A stretch of DNA of 64,000 nt from Dimorphilus gyrociliatus (lineage: Eukaryota; Annelida; Polychaeta; Dinophilidae): NCBI GenBank assembly GCA_904063045.1, contig CAJFCJ010000004.1:1295713-1359712 (forward strand), read 5' to 3'. Positions within the stretch are counted from its first letter, which is position 1; each line of letters starts with the position of its first letter. Both the position numbers and the translations under genes were made by a program. Positions 11,869 through 23,038 of this stretch are shown piece after piece. The notes below the pieces were generated by a model, which was not told the origin of the DNA, ran no database searches, and was given only the letters and a program-made list of their open reading frames with translations.

Positions 11869-13748
11869 TCATAAAATGTTATTATTATTTACAATTTTAT
11901 TATGGGATTTTAACGATATATTTGGAAATTTCATGTCTGCACTATCAAAGGGTGGTATCCATCTTCCTCTGTGTTTCTTTTTCATTCTGTACAGACAAAT
12001 GTTACTTTCTTGAATCTTTTCGTTCAAATTATTCTTCACTTTTCTGAATAATCTTTGCAGGGTCTTACGGAAGCGTTTAGTAAAAGCAATATAAAGAAAA
12101 AAGTTTATAGCAAAGTTAATGACTCTTAAAAAGTGAAAAATTTCTTTCAATATTCCAGTTTTTGACATGGAATTAAAGTGAATCCTGTGATACAGCCTAC
12201 AAAAAAATATATATTCGTTATACTATTGAATTTTAAGCATTGCACACGACTCAACTTACGTCAAAGTATGGTCAGGCATATTAAGTACAATAAAGACCAT
12301 TGAAATGAGCCATAACATCCTTGTTGTTTTCGTATGGGTTTGAAGTTTTCTTTTCCTTGAACAACTTTGAATCGACTTCAAGTTGGAGTCAATTGTTATT
12401 GCCGGCTTAAATTTCCAAATACAAAAACCAATGCTTATGTTAAATAATACAATGAGAATTCCAGGCAATATTAAACTCAAGGCCAGATCAAAGTATACCA
12501 ACAGCTGTCCAAGCATATTTGAAAACGAGCACAATAGGAGGTCATCACCATCTACTGGAGATTTAGTCAGCTTTACGTGGTATGTATTGAAACAGAGAGA
12601 AAAGAGGCAAACCGATAGTACAGTTATTGTCAGAACAATAATTCTGTGTTAGAAAAAGAAAAGATAAGAAAAAATTGTTAATATTCATTCGAAAACATCG
12701 ATTACTACAATAGACAAGATTTTTCAATGTTGAGCTAACGCTTAGTTCTTCTAAGAACAAGATAACTTAAGTAATAGATTTCTATTATTCATAGTAAGTG
12801 CTTAATACTGTATACTATTAAAAATCTTAACTTTACTGCTAAACCTATCTGGTCTATTAATGATTATTTTATAGTATCACATATCGTTCAATGTTTTGAG
12901 ATATGCCACTCGATATATATGACTCCTTATAAACAATATATAAGATATTGATATATTTTATAAGTTTATAATGAAATTTGAAGGATCATTTGAAAAATAA
13001 TCAAAAACATTGCCATCAGCCGACCATAAGGTTAAGCAAATTCCCTAAGGTTCAACTACCTCTTATATAGTGTGGCTTGGTTTGTTTACAATTTATTAAT
13101 ATTTGAAAAGGAAAATACATTGACAAAATATATACATATGTACTTATTTATATGTATATATGTATAAGAGACAAACTATATTAGGCATTTCAAACAAGAA
13201 TGAATGATTTTTTATATTATGTACATATATAATAGAAATCCTATGAGTTGGAAGTAGTTTTAAATTGAAAATTACAAAAACTTTTTGAAATAAAAAGACT
13301 TGATTACAAACCTTGATCTTTTTAATGTGCACCAAGCATTCTTTTTGAATGGATATTTAACGACAATATAACGCTCAATTGTGAAAGACACTACAATCCA
13401 AACTGATAAACAAGGTCCAACATATGTCAACCAATGCAAAAATTTGCAACTTATATTTGATTGTTTAAAAATTGGAACTGTTATATCATCCCACCAAGTC
13501 AGCATATGTGGAAGAAGTGAACAAGAATCAGCAATGGCCAGAGCTGCTAAGTAAACACTCGATGATTGAGAGTTCAAAAGCGTTCCAGTGAATATAGCCG
13601 CTGCTAGAGTATTGCAGCTTATTCCTATGAATATAACAACTGGCATGAAATAGCATTTAATTAAATTCGTAACAAACAAATTAAGAGGATCAGCCGAAGC
13701 ATTGTAGGCATAAAGAAAATAACTTCGTGTTTCGTTCGCTGCAGACAT
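11869..13748 (-). CDS. Rhodopsin-class (FMRFamide-receptor-like) GPCR
   Basis: Three exons, 13748-13312, 12643-12260 and 12196-11869, with GTTTGT and GTAAGT donors, all in phase. They give 382 residues. TM1-TM3 are in exon 1. An extracellular Cys (NISCKF) precedes TM3, and the DRY position reads ERY in SFTIERYIVVKYPF. TM4, a Cys-bearing second extracellular loop (LLLCSF), TM5 and TM6 (TRMLWLISMVFIVLNMP) are in exon 2. TM7 in exon 3 reads RVINFAINFFLY in place of NPxxY. The NFAINFFLY style of TM7 and the ERY motif are typical of invertebrate FMRFamide/peptide receptors, so a neuropeptide ligand coupled to G proteins at the plasma membrane is likely. The ligand cannot be named. Only short N- and C-termini are present, and two N-glycosylation-type sites lie near the start (NET, NAS). 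Confidence 0.88.
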
Positions 13749-13775
13749 GTTGGTAAATGAGTGACACCCACCAAA

Positions 13776-13783
13776 TGACGTCG
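13776..13783 (-). promoter_or_regulatory. CRE-like site before the GPCR start
   Basis: TGACGTCG, a match to the CREB/ATF half-palindrome, lies 28 bp upstream of the GPCR ATG in a small CpG-containing patch. This agrees with a proximal promoter there. Motif match only. Confidence 0.35.
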
Positions 13784-14740
13784 CGTAATGTAAAAGTAGG
13801 TGGCGCTATTCATTTTCATTTATACCTGGGTTGTTATCCTTAGCTTACTGAATTGCAATTTAGCCTTAAGTTTCACTTTATTTTTTGTAGGATTTCGTTA
13901 ATTACATATTCTCCACCTTGACAAAAAAGAGACTTTCATTTATAAAGTAACGTAGAACTAACAACAAAGTTTACAGTATTAGTTTTTTAAGACTTATTTT
14001 TGTATTACTTTTATAATGTAACCCATCTACATCTACCTTCATTACAGTGTATTTTAGTTCATATAGCGTTTATTTGTTTATATATAAATCTCTTGCATAT
14101 TCATAAATGCATATGCTACATAGCTCGTTTAATCGTAAATACATTTGCCTATACTTTTTATTCATTGCATATCTTTCAACATAAATCTTGTTGTAATCAT
14201 TAATATATCAATCAATTTATTATCGACCTTTTGGAATAAAACTATTAACTTTTCCTAAATCTTTACTTAAACTTTCATTTGAATAAATTTCTTTAATAAT
14301 TATTTTATTATTAAAAATATTAAATAGAGTATATTCCTATTTTATCGATCACGTAACTATAATTCAAAGATTATAAATAAATCTCCTGAACGAAGATCTA
14401 TTAAAAAATCTAAGAAACAAAGGTCAAATAAATGAGGATAAAAAAGAATGTATTGTAATTCAAGACAAACGAGAAAAATACTTGTTATACTCAATTAAAT
14501 TTCCCTTTTTTTATATATAATTGTAATATTTACTTGTTTTAATAGATATTCAACATTCAACTATAGTTTATTAAAATCATAGAGTAAGTGTATACGAAAT
14601 AATAATGGATTCGAAACTTTGCTGTTTTTTTTGTTGATATAAAAAAAATCTATTAATTTACGAAGACCTTGTGAATTTTTCTTATAAAGCTTCTAATATA
14701 TACATAGAAATGTATATAAGGTTTATCTACAATGTCGTGT

Positions 14741-14744
<4 letters not shown>

Positions 14745-14775
<31 letters not shown>
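14745..14775. repeat. AT dinucleotide repeat
   Basis: 31 nt of uninterrupted AT. Confidence 0.9.
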
Positions 14776-14777
<2 letters not shown>

Positions 14778-14940
14778 TTTTTTATATATACTTATTATTA
14801 TATCTGCACACTGTTTATCTGAATAGTATCAACTAGCTCGACAATACTGATATCGGTTTTTATTCTCTCTGAGCAACGAATACTGTACTCTAGTCTATTA
14901 TTGACATTTCTAGGGTAAAATTTATTGAAATATATTATAA

Positions 14941-14984
14941 TAATTGATTAATTAATTACCAAATAAAGCTTAATTAATCAATTA
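14941..14984. repeat. Perfect 15-bp inverted repeat, 14-nt loop
   Basis: TAATTGATTAATTAA is followed after 14 nt by its exact reverse complement. The arms are made only of A, T and one G/C pair. It could form a hairpin, or could be chance in AT-rich DNA. Confidence 0.6.
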
Positions 14985-15107
14985 AAGTATCTATTAAAAA
15001 CTTGAATTTCCATAGCCTAATAACACTGGGGTTTTTTTTATTTAGTATTATTTTATATATTTATTGGCATACATTAAAATGTTGTATATATTAGAGTCTA
15101 AATCAGT

Positions 15108-15117
15108 GGGAAAATCC
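15108..15117 (+). promoter_or_regulatory. NF-kappa-B/Dorsal-like site upstream of aminotransferase copy 2
   Basis: GGGAAAATCC matches the Dorsal/Rel consensus exactly and lies 83 bp upstream of the start codon at 15200. Motif evidence only. Confidence 0.4.
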
Positions 15118-15199
15118 AGGCAAAACTTTTGTTAAAATTCTGTAGTCTAGTAATATTTATTACAGATAGCAAGCAGGCCAGAAGCACTTTTGTTAAGAA

Positions 15200-17109
15200 A
15201 TGTCTGACATTAAAATAGCAGATAGAATAAAAGGAACTGAAAAAAATGTCTGGTTTGTAATCAAGAAAAGTAAATCTACTAGATTTTTAATAGAAATTAT
15301 TTAAATTAAGGGTTGAATTCACGGAATTGGTTTCCCAAGAAAATCCAGTAGATTTGGGACGGGTATGTATTACTTTGATGATGGACTGAAATGACATGAA
15401 TAATTGTAATATTTTCACTCTTTTACAGGGTTTTCCTGATTTTAATCCTCCAGTTCACGTGAAGAATGCTTTAATAACAGCAGCCACAGATGATTCACCA
15501 TTTATTCATCAATACGCTAGAGGTAAATTAGATTATTATTGCAAAAAAATCGAATTTAGTTATTCCCATGAAAGAGTTAGCTCTTTTGATGAATTTTATT
15601 TCTATCATCTACAGTTAAGGGACATAAAAGATTAGTTACAGCCTTAGCTGAATTATATTCGCCAATTATCAATCACAACATTGATTGGGCAACTGAAATT
15701 CTTATCACAAACGGTGCCTACGGAGCGCTTCATACGACTATTCAAGGATTAATAAATCCAGGCGATGAAGTGATTATTATTGAACCATTCTTTGATTGTT
15801 ATTCGCCGATGGTTAAAGTTGCGGGGGGAACACCTATCTTTATTCCATTAAGAAAGGTCTTAAATAGTGTAAAATTATTCTTTCACTTCTATTTCTTATT
15901 TTATTCAATTTTTAGACAGAAAATACTGGAGATGTTTTTAAAAGTAGTGATTTTACTTTGGATTATAATGAATTTTCTTCAAAAATTACAAAAAAAACGA
16001 AAGCCCTGATATTTAACAACCCAAATAATCCAATTGGAAAGGTGATATAGAGGCATAATTAAGCATATACTATATCTATATATACAGTACATACTAAACT
16101 ATTAATTAACATATTCAAATATTCATTTCTTACTAAAAAGGTATATTCATTAGAAGAATGTCAACAAATTGCGAAATTATGCAAAGAGAATAATATTATT
16201 GTGATTTGCGATGAAGTATATGAATGGATAACGTACGATGATAAAAAACATATTAAAATGGGTAAATTCCTATTATAAAAATTGAATAAATTTAGATATT
16301 TTCTATACTCGCAAAATTCCATTTTTTAACTTTTAATAGCTTCTCTTCCGGATATGTTTAATAGGACATTGACACTAGGTAGTGCAGGAAAGTCATTTTC
16401 TGTAACAGGATGGAAAATTGGTTGGATCATAGGACCTGTTCATCTAATGAAACCTTGTGTAGTTGTTCATCAAAATGTTACAAACTCTTGCTCAACACCA
16501 ATGCAAGTTTGTTTTCTCTTCCTAGATTTATTGTTTTAGGATATCATTACATTTCTTATAATTCATTTAAAAATTTAGGAAGCGATCGCTATAGCTATGG
16601 AAACAGACTTGGGAAAACTAAGGAGAGACGATAGCGACTGCTATTTCAAATCTTTAGCCAAAGAGATGCAACCTAAGAGAGATTTGGCGGAAGAGTTTTT
16701 AAAAGAAACTGGATTTCATCCAGTCCGACCTGACGGTGGATATTTCATTCTCGTTAATTACACTGATGTAATGAAAAAATCATGTGTTACTCTCGATAAC
16801 TCCAATGAGGCTAATGACTATAAATTTATTAAATGGATGATACGAAATAAAGTATATGTCTCTAAAATAAAGTTATTAATATTAATAATTCATTGTTTAT
16901 TCCATAGAAAATATCGGCTATACCCGTTACTGTATTTTATAGCGAAGGGCATAAGCACCTCGGACAGAATTACATTCGCTTCTGCTTTATGAAGGTAAAA
17001 GAAAGTTTTCTATATAAAAAAAGAAGATAAAACTATAAAAAACACTTTACTTTTCCCATAGTCAAATGAAACACTTTCAAAGGCAAAAGATCTATTTAAA
17101 AAATGGTAA
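15200..17109 (+). CDS. Kynurenine/glutamine aminotransferase (KYAT-like) copy 2, complete
   Basis: Ten exons: 15200-15252, 15311-15362, 15429-15522, 15615-15856, 15916-16041, 16141-16261, 16340-16506, 16579-16851, 16908-16994 and 17062-17109. Total 1263 nt, 420 residues, all phases consistent. The family length is about 420. Seen: GFPDF near residue 36, IIIEPFFDCY, FNNPNNPIGK, CDEVYEW, the PLP lysine in GSAGKSFSVTGW, and the C-terminal AIPVTVFYSEGH and YIRFCFMK that close the active site (arginine for the substrate carboxylate in YIRF). The enzyme would transaminate kynurenine or glutamine in the cytosol or mitochondrion; no clear transit peptide is seen. Exon lengths 1-4 and 6-7 equal those of copy 1 at the left edge, while exon 5 is 12 nt shorter. 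Intron 1 is only 58 nt and has no second version of exon 2. Confidence 0.93.
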
Positions 17110-17517
17110 AAAAAAACATACATTCATTAAACTGTTCAATATTTCTTATTAATAACTTGAATAAATATTTAAAACAAAATATGACTTTAAACATTTCAAA
17201 GAGAAGTTTTTTTTCCTTTTATTTTATCTATTTCTATAGACTTTGTTTATTAAAACATATATAGGAAACGAAAATATAAAACTATACTTTTTAATTTACT
17301 TTGAAGGAATTTCTTTTAAAAACTTGTCATATGAAGAGAACGAAAAGAGAAATAACAGTATTTTTCTTTTTGTCTATTGTTATGTATATACACAGTACAA
17401 CCAGATATATTTTCATAATGTTTTTTCTGGCCGTAATTTCCATATTTGTCTAATTTCATTCTTTCGTGATGATTATTTTTTTCTATTCTGTGATAGACAA
17501 TTCGTTCATTTCTTCAT
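17110..17517. other. Convergent intergenic region
   Basis: About 400 bp between the stop codons of aminotransferase copy 2 (+) and the I-kappa-B gene (-). T-rich 3' UTR-like sequence, nothing else seen. Confidence 0.6.
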
Positions 17518-18977
17518 CTATAGCTTCCTGTTAACATTTAAATTAAATAATTGCTTTATACTATTTCTCTTATTAAAACAAACCATATCGCTATCTCCAT
17601 CGCTGTCAGTAGAAATTTCTTCGATAACGGCTTTGGCCTGTTCTAGTATTTTTACAATATCTATGCATCCTCTGCCCAAAGCTGATTGCAGTGGTGTATA
17701 TCCCGAAAATGTTCGACAATTTAAATCTATTGAGTGGTTTAACAATGTCTTTAATAATTCGGCTTTGCCTTCTTCAGCGGCAATATGCAATAAACTCTTT
17801 CCGCTTTTCATATCGTGTAGATTAACTGATTTTTCGAATGATGATATAGTTAATAATAACGAAACAATTTCCAAATGATTGACAGCTTCATGTAGACAAG
17901 TTTGGCCTGTTTTTATGAATAGGAAAGTATGAATATTTTAAAGAAATATCCATCTATATATATATATAGTAGATTCTAAAAAAAACTACCGTTAAAATTA
18001 TAAATATTAGGTGATTGTGGAATTTTTTGAAGTGGCTTTTCCTCGAATATCATACATTTCTCTTCATCAAGAACTAAAGGTTTAATCAATGCAGCACAGC
18101 ATTCTAAGTATCCTAATTTACAAGCCAAATGTAAAGGTGTATTTCCGTATGAGTCTCGAGCTGTAACTGAACTTCCATTTATCACCAAAAATCTAACTAG
18201 TCTCGGCAAATTTTGTAAAGTGGCTAAGTGGAGTACAGTTTGCATCTTGTTGTTGGATATACAAAAATCTTTAGGTTCAGAAGCGTAACTTATCATCGCC
18301 ACTGACAAGTGAACATTTTTATGTATAATCGATAAGTGAAGTTTTCTAGAATGAAAATAAGAAATTTGAAATCATTAGCTAATATGAAAAAATTCAAGTA
18401 CTATGCTATAAACTTACGTATCTCCATCTTCATCAGGACTATATAGGAACCGATTTATGGCCTCTCTGTTACCATTTAATTGCTTAATAATATTCCTAAA
18501 TTGCTCCAATTCCGAGTTTTTTCTCATATCATCCACTGCATTTGTTTTCCACATTTTCATGCAAGATCTTTCAAATTTTCTGTAACAAACTAGAACTTGT
18601 CTCCAATCATCTTTAAATTCAGCTTGACTTTTTATAGTTTGTGGTTGACCTACTATATCCATATTTTTACTTTCTCCAGGAAATCCGGATTTAAAATATG
18701 AACTGTTGAAGTGACTTGCCTTTGGGGAAAGGCAACTCCATGGTTTATCAATATTTTTAACAGACGACTGCGTTTCACAAAAATAGCTGCTGTCAGATGA
18801 TAAGCCTATTCCAGAGTCTGATGAGATTTCATAATCATTCCCAATACTGTGTGAAATTTTGGCAGATGCAACATTATGTTTATCCATTTCCAATCTATCC
18901 ACTATTTCACCGTTTAGAGCTGTTATAACATATGACACGGACGTTAACTTTATAAGATAATTTTTCGAATCCAACAT
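17518..18977 (-). CDS. I-kappa-B / Cactus-like NF-kappa-B inhibitor
   Basis: Three exons: 18977 (or 18887) to 18418, 18345-17990 and 17906-17518, phases consistent. This gives 434 residues from the first ATG, or 404 from the second (MDKHNVASAK). The second start places the degron near the N-terminus and is perhaps more likely. Seen: the IKK/beta-TrCP phosphodegron DSGIGLSS at about residue 27 of the shorter form. The ankyrin domain begins at DGDTKLHLSIIH, as in I-kappa-B alpha. Six ankyrin repeats follow, including QTVLHLATLQN, GNTPLHLACKLG, GQTCLHEAV, GKSLLHIAAEEG and GYTPLQSALGRG. An acidic, Ser/Asp-rich C-terminal stretch (STDSDGDSD) resembles the PEST region. It would hold Rel proteins in the cytoplasm until phosphorylated and degraded. 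A kappa-B-like motif lies just upstream, consistent with the usual negative feedback. Confidence 0.93.
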
Positions 18978-19612
18978 AGGACTATTAATTTCTTTTTAAA
19001 TTATCAAATATTGCTTCAAATTCAAAAAAATAGACACCACGACGTGGAAAATCCACTGTACTAGTTGGATAATATACTACAGAGGGAGCCTCAAAGGGCT
19101 TATTGATTTTTTTCAATACTGTTCCTCTTTTCATTTACTTTACCTCTATACTTTCGATTTAGAATACATTTGATTTCCATATTCTATGAATGGTTTTTTT
19201 AAATGAAATAAATTTCTAGAAGAAGAAAATTACTATTTAAATACATTAAAAACATTGCCGGTCTTATTTCTAAAGGCAAAACACAGTAAATCATAAGCTC
19301 TATTAAGGGCTGCTTGTTACTATGCATCTTAGGTTTTAAACTGTTATTACCTTGAATTTTTCCTATAATAGCTACATAGAGTGAGGAACATATTTTCTAT
19401 AGATATCATTAAAGAGTTAGCTAATTTCAGCAAAATAATTCAGCCATCGAGTTTTCTATCATTCCCTCTCATTCTCTTCAAAGACGGTACAAATGCTTCA
19501 ATCCACTAACGACATCTCTGGTGTAAAGTTTGAACTCTTTAGAATACAAGTCATGTGATTTGAAATGATCATGTGATGTCAATCATTGAAAAGAAAATAA
19601 AGACTTTGAATA
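18978..19612. other. Divergent intergenic region I-kappa-B / chitinase-like
   Basis: 635 bp holding both presumed promoters. The kappa-B-like palindrome at 19044-19056 is the only motif picked out. No ORF of note. Confidence 0.6.
19044..19056. promoter_or_regulatory. Kappa-B-like palindrome upstream of I-kappa-B
   Basis: GTGGAAAATCCAC contains the Rel half-sites GGAAA and TCC (GGAAAATCC) within an inverted repeat. It lies 67 bp from the outer start codon and 157 bp from the inner one of the I-kappa-B gene. Confidence 0.4.
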
Positions 19613-21020
19613 ATGCTCCTAGTAACACTTCTATTAGGTAATGTGCATAAATTTAATACAATCTATAAATACATTAAAAACTCGATAAAAATAGCAACGT
19701 GCTTCTCTATTCTGTACGGAAGTAAGTCGGTTTTCGTTTGCTATTACCCTGGAGGTGCCGATAGAGCAACAGAGAACCGCCTCCCTATCTCAGAAATACC
19801 ACCAAATTTATGCTCCCATTTAATATTTGCGTTCTCTCATCTTGAAGACTTGCAATTAAAACCCCAAGTTAAAGAAGATGTACAGTTATACTCAAAATTT
19901 ACTGCTTTAAGATTAAGGAATCCAAATTTGGAGACATTGCTTTCAGTTGGAGGTGGCGGTTATGGTTCAGCTGAATTCCTAAAAATAGTTGCTTCTCCGA
20001 AAAACACTTCCATCTTTATTAATGTAATAATTGCGCATTTTTCAATTATCAATATCAAATTACCTTTTCATAAACAATCATAAACAGAATGCTGTTAGAT
20101 GCCTGCGTAAGTACAATTTTACCGGCCTAGATATTGATTGGGAATTTCCAATGGAACATAAAGAAGAATATAGTATCTTATTAGAGGTAAAACTCTATTA
20201 TTCTACTAGGCTACTAGTGTTTTAATGAAGAAGCTATGCCTTTTATATAAATGTATTTCCTTCGATTCTTCTTTTTATGCCACAGAGGATTAGAGAGCGT
20301 TTCGATAAGGAAAAACTATTATTAACAGCTGCTTTAGGTATTACTCCTGGTATCGTGCAAACAGGTTATGACGTAAGAAGAATTTCTAAGAGTCTTCATT
20401 TAATGAACTTAATGTCATATGATCTAAATCCTACCAATATGACTTGGGGTCAGAGTCCTCTGCATAGAGTGCAACACGGTGACGCTTTTTATCAGAAAAA
20501 TTTAAACTTTGTTAGTTTACTATAAATATTAATAAAATATAAAATTTTAGTATTATTAAATGCTCTATCAATCATAAGTCTTTTTCAATTTAAGGATTGG
20601 CTGTACGATTACTGGGTGAAACAAGGAGCTATACCATCTAAACTTGTAGTTGGCCTACCTGTCTATGGTAAAGAGTATGTTTTGAAAGATAGAAATTTAG
20701 ATTTACCAGGCTCGCCTGTTCAAGGCCCGCCAAAATCGGTGAATTATTACAGTATATGCCGCACTTTAAAAAATAATTGGAACTACTGGAGGTGGGAAAA
20801 TCAACAATTTTACCCTTTCGTTGTTAGAGGCAACAAATGGATAAGTTATGATGATAAAAGTAGCATAAGAGCCAAGACATTTTGGGCCGTTAAAAAACGT
20901 TACGCTGGGGTAATGATATGGCAAATGCAGGGTGATGACGTCACCGGTAATTGTTTCAGTGGGTTAAAGTTTCCTATTTTGAGAGCTATTAAGGATATTT
21001 TATTAAATGAAATCTATTAA
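19613..21020 (+). CDS. GH18 chitinase-like protein
   Basis: Four exons: 19613-20023, 20088-20186, 20286-20510 and 20595-21020, phases consistent, 386 residues. Glycoside hydrolase family 18 (chitinase/chitotriosidase) TIM barrel. Seen: SVFVCYYPGG (strand 1), LLSVGGGGYGS (strand 3), the catalytic strand FTGLDIDWEFP with the proton-donor Glu and the two nearest Asp, LMNLMSYD with the conserved Tyr, GLPVYGKEY, and the terminal barrel strand GVMIWQMQGDD with its Trp. The outermost Asp of the usual DGxDxDxE motif is Thr here. The N-terminus is uncertain: the continuous frame starts MLLVTLLLG and is followed by about 35 residues not typical of the family, so a signal-peptide exon plus a small intron may be hidden there. 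No chitin-binding domain follows the stop. Expected to act outside the cell or in lysosomes. Confidence 0.88.
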
Positions 21021-21222
21021 CTCAGTTATCGACTATCTTCACTTGATTGATTAACAACAAATATATATAGAAAATGAATTTTTTATGAACTCTATAATGA
21101 ATCCGAAATGTTTTCCTTTTTAGGTAGAATTAATGAATTTATTTGACGCCTTGTCAGTTTCCTACAATTCTTCAAAAACCATTGTATAATTTATCTAAAT
21201 AAAATATAAAAGTAAAAAAATT

Positions 21223-21345
21223 TGTCAGAAGTGGGATTTGAACCCACGCCCGCATTCGCGGACCAGAACGCCCCTGCTATGCTAACACTTTGCATAGTAA
21301 GTTAGTACTTGAGTCTGGCGCCTTAGACCACTCGGCCATCCTGAC
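21223..21345 (-). tRNA. tRNA-Leu (anticodon CAA) with 39-nt intron
   Basis: Minus strand begins GTCAGGATGGCCGAGTGG (acceptor, box A) and ends GTGGGTTCGAATCCCAC (T arm, box B) followed by the acceptor 3' strand TTCTGAC and discriminator A. The anticodon stem CCAGA/TCTGG encloses anticodon CAA at 21311-21309. The intron 21307-21269 lies after position 37, the canonical tRNA intron site. A long variable arm, TCCGCGAATGCGG, is present, as expected for Leu. Very close to animal tRNA-Leu(CAA) genes, which usually carry an intron. Confidence 0.97.
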
Positions 21346-22992
21346 ATCTATACAAAGTCGTGTATCTAGGAAATATATATCGAAAAGTCAATTCTTTTGA
21401 AAAATAATTTTCTTAAATTGGCAGCATTTTCGTTTAGATGTAAATAGGCAGGGATTTTGTCACTCAATACTGATAATCATAATGACACCAAATTATATTT
21501 TTCTGACTCTAATAGCAAATAATGATGCTGGATATATATCAGTAACAATGTTACAAAAAAAGAACAAAGGACCGACAAGGAGGTTTTAAATTCATAGGAG
21601 TAAAAGATACATATATACACTGATGTATACAAGATAAGTGCGTGTCTATATGTATTGATACTTTATATATATGCTGTTATTTACTAAATATCTCAAATAT
21701 TGTAACTCCATCCTTCTAATTAGCTGTACAAGATTAGTTAAATAACTATAATTTAATAATAATTAAATAAAATATATAAACAAAGTCTCTCTTTTGATGG
21801 AGAGAGAAAGAGAGAAGGTTTAAACCTTAGATATATACATATATATATCCCAGAATATATTGTCTAGAAATAATGAAAATAAGGGATTAGTCACGTGGGT
21901 AACGTGCATTGAAAATATTTTTACATTATATGTGTGAAAAAGAACAGAATAGACTTAATTGCGGTCAATAAATGCTTTTTGCAGACTATTATGGTAACCT
22001 TGCTATGTATTTTATAGAAAATCTCATATTCTAGTTCTAATTGACTGCTTCTGGATCGTTAATAAATAAATTTATGCATACAAATGTCATGGGGTATACT
22101 ACTTGATAGAATGATCCTTGAAAACAAAGATAGACTGAATTATGGATAACAAAGATATTTATGCTTAAGAATATATTTTAAGATATGTATGACAGGATCA
22201 TAAACTCCAACTCTCTCTCTTTCTTTTTCTCATTGTTTCGTCCTCAGGTATTTTCCTAGGAATTTATTAATAGTTGAAGGGAAATTACCAATATATTACC
22301 TTTTTCAAACAGTATTTAGGATTAACCTTTACTTGATCTTTTTAGCGAAAATGTGATAAAATTTGTATTGATTAGACGATATGAGGGAGAGGAAATTTCA
22401 TTTTGCTTTAAATTCTTTATTACCTAAATAACCAACATGGCAGTGTAAACTACAAAAGAATATAAAAAACGTAGTTTATTAGTAATACGTATATCGGGAG
22501 TGTTTGTTAGGAAAATAAACAGTTCTTGGACTCAAATATATATAATAAATAAATAGCCAACATAGTATGATTTAATAGTAATCAATTTAGAGGCAAAAGG
22601 TCATTTTATGGACAATAATTAGATATTTCGATTTTGTAAAATGAAAGGAAATAGAAACGTGTTCTAACTAGTAAATATGAAAAGATTTCTAACTGTATAA
22701 AAAAATCGACGTATTTGTCACGAAAGTCTTCCATCGTTCACATCAATTAGGATACATTCTTCTTCAAGGATCTTTGCTTTTAGAAGGGTTCTAATACGGA
22801 GAGTCCTTAACATTGATATTTTCCCTTAAGAATCTTATTCAGCTGAAAAAAACTAGAGACATTTAGCAGACGCTAAAAACTATTAAAATTGTTGTTTATA
22901 AAAAATTCAAATTGTTCAAAGTGTTAAAATTTAATCAATATATTTCTTTAAAGGTAAAAATAGCATTGATGCTCTGAATATTTATATTTTTC

Positions 22993-23038
22993 ATATATAC
23001 TGTATATATTAGTATATACTAATATATACAGTATATAT
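22993..23038. repeat. 46-bp perfect AT palindrome
   Basis: Perfect dyad centred on AGTATATACT, with TGTATATATT and its complement on either side and further AT arms. It contains the recurrent ATACTGTATA word on both arms. Confidence 0.85.

Larger units (their letters stand above)
13784..15199. other. Divergent intergenic region GPCR / aminotransferase copy 2
   Basis: AT-rich DNA with an (AT)n repeat at 14745-14775, a perfect 15-bp inverted repeat at 14941-14984 and a kappa-B-like motif at 15108-15117. No coding segment was recognised. Confidence 0.6.

Noticed and set aside
17243-17878. Long + strand open frame (211 codons)
   Set aside because: Its 3' half is antisense to the last ankyrin exon of the I-kappa-B gene, which has clear homology. 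The frame resembles nothing.
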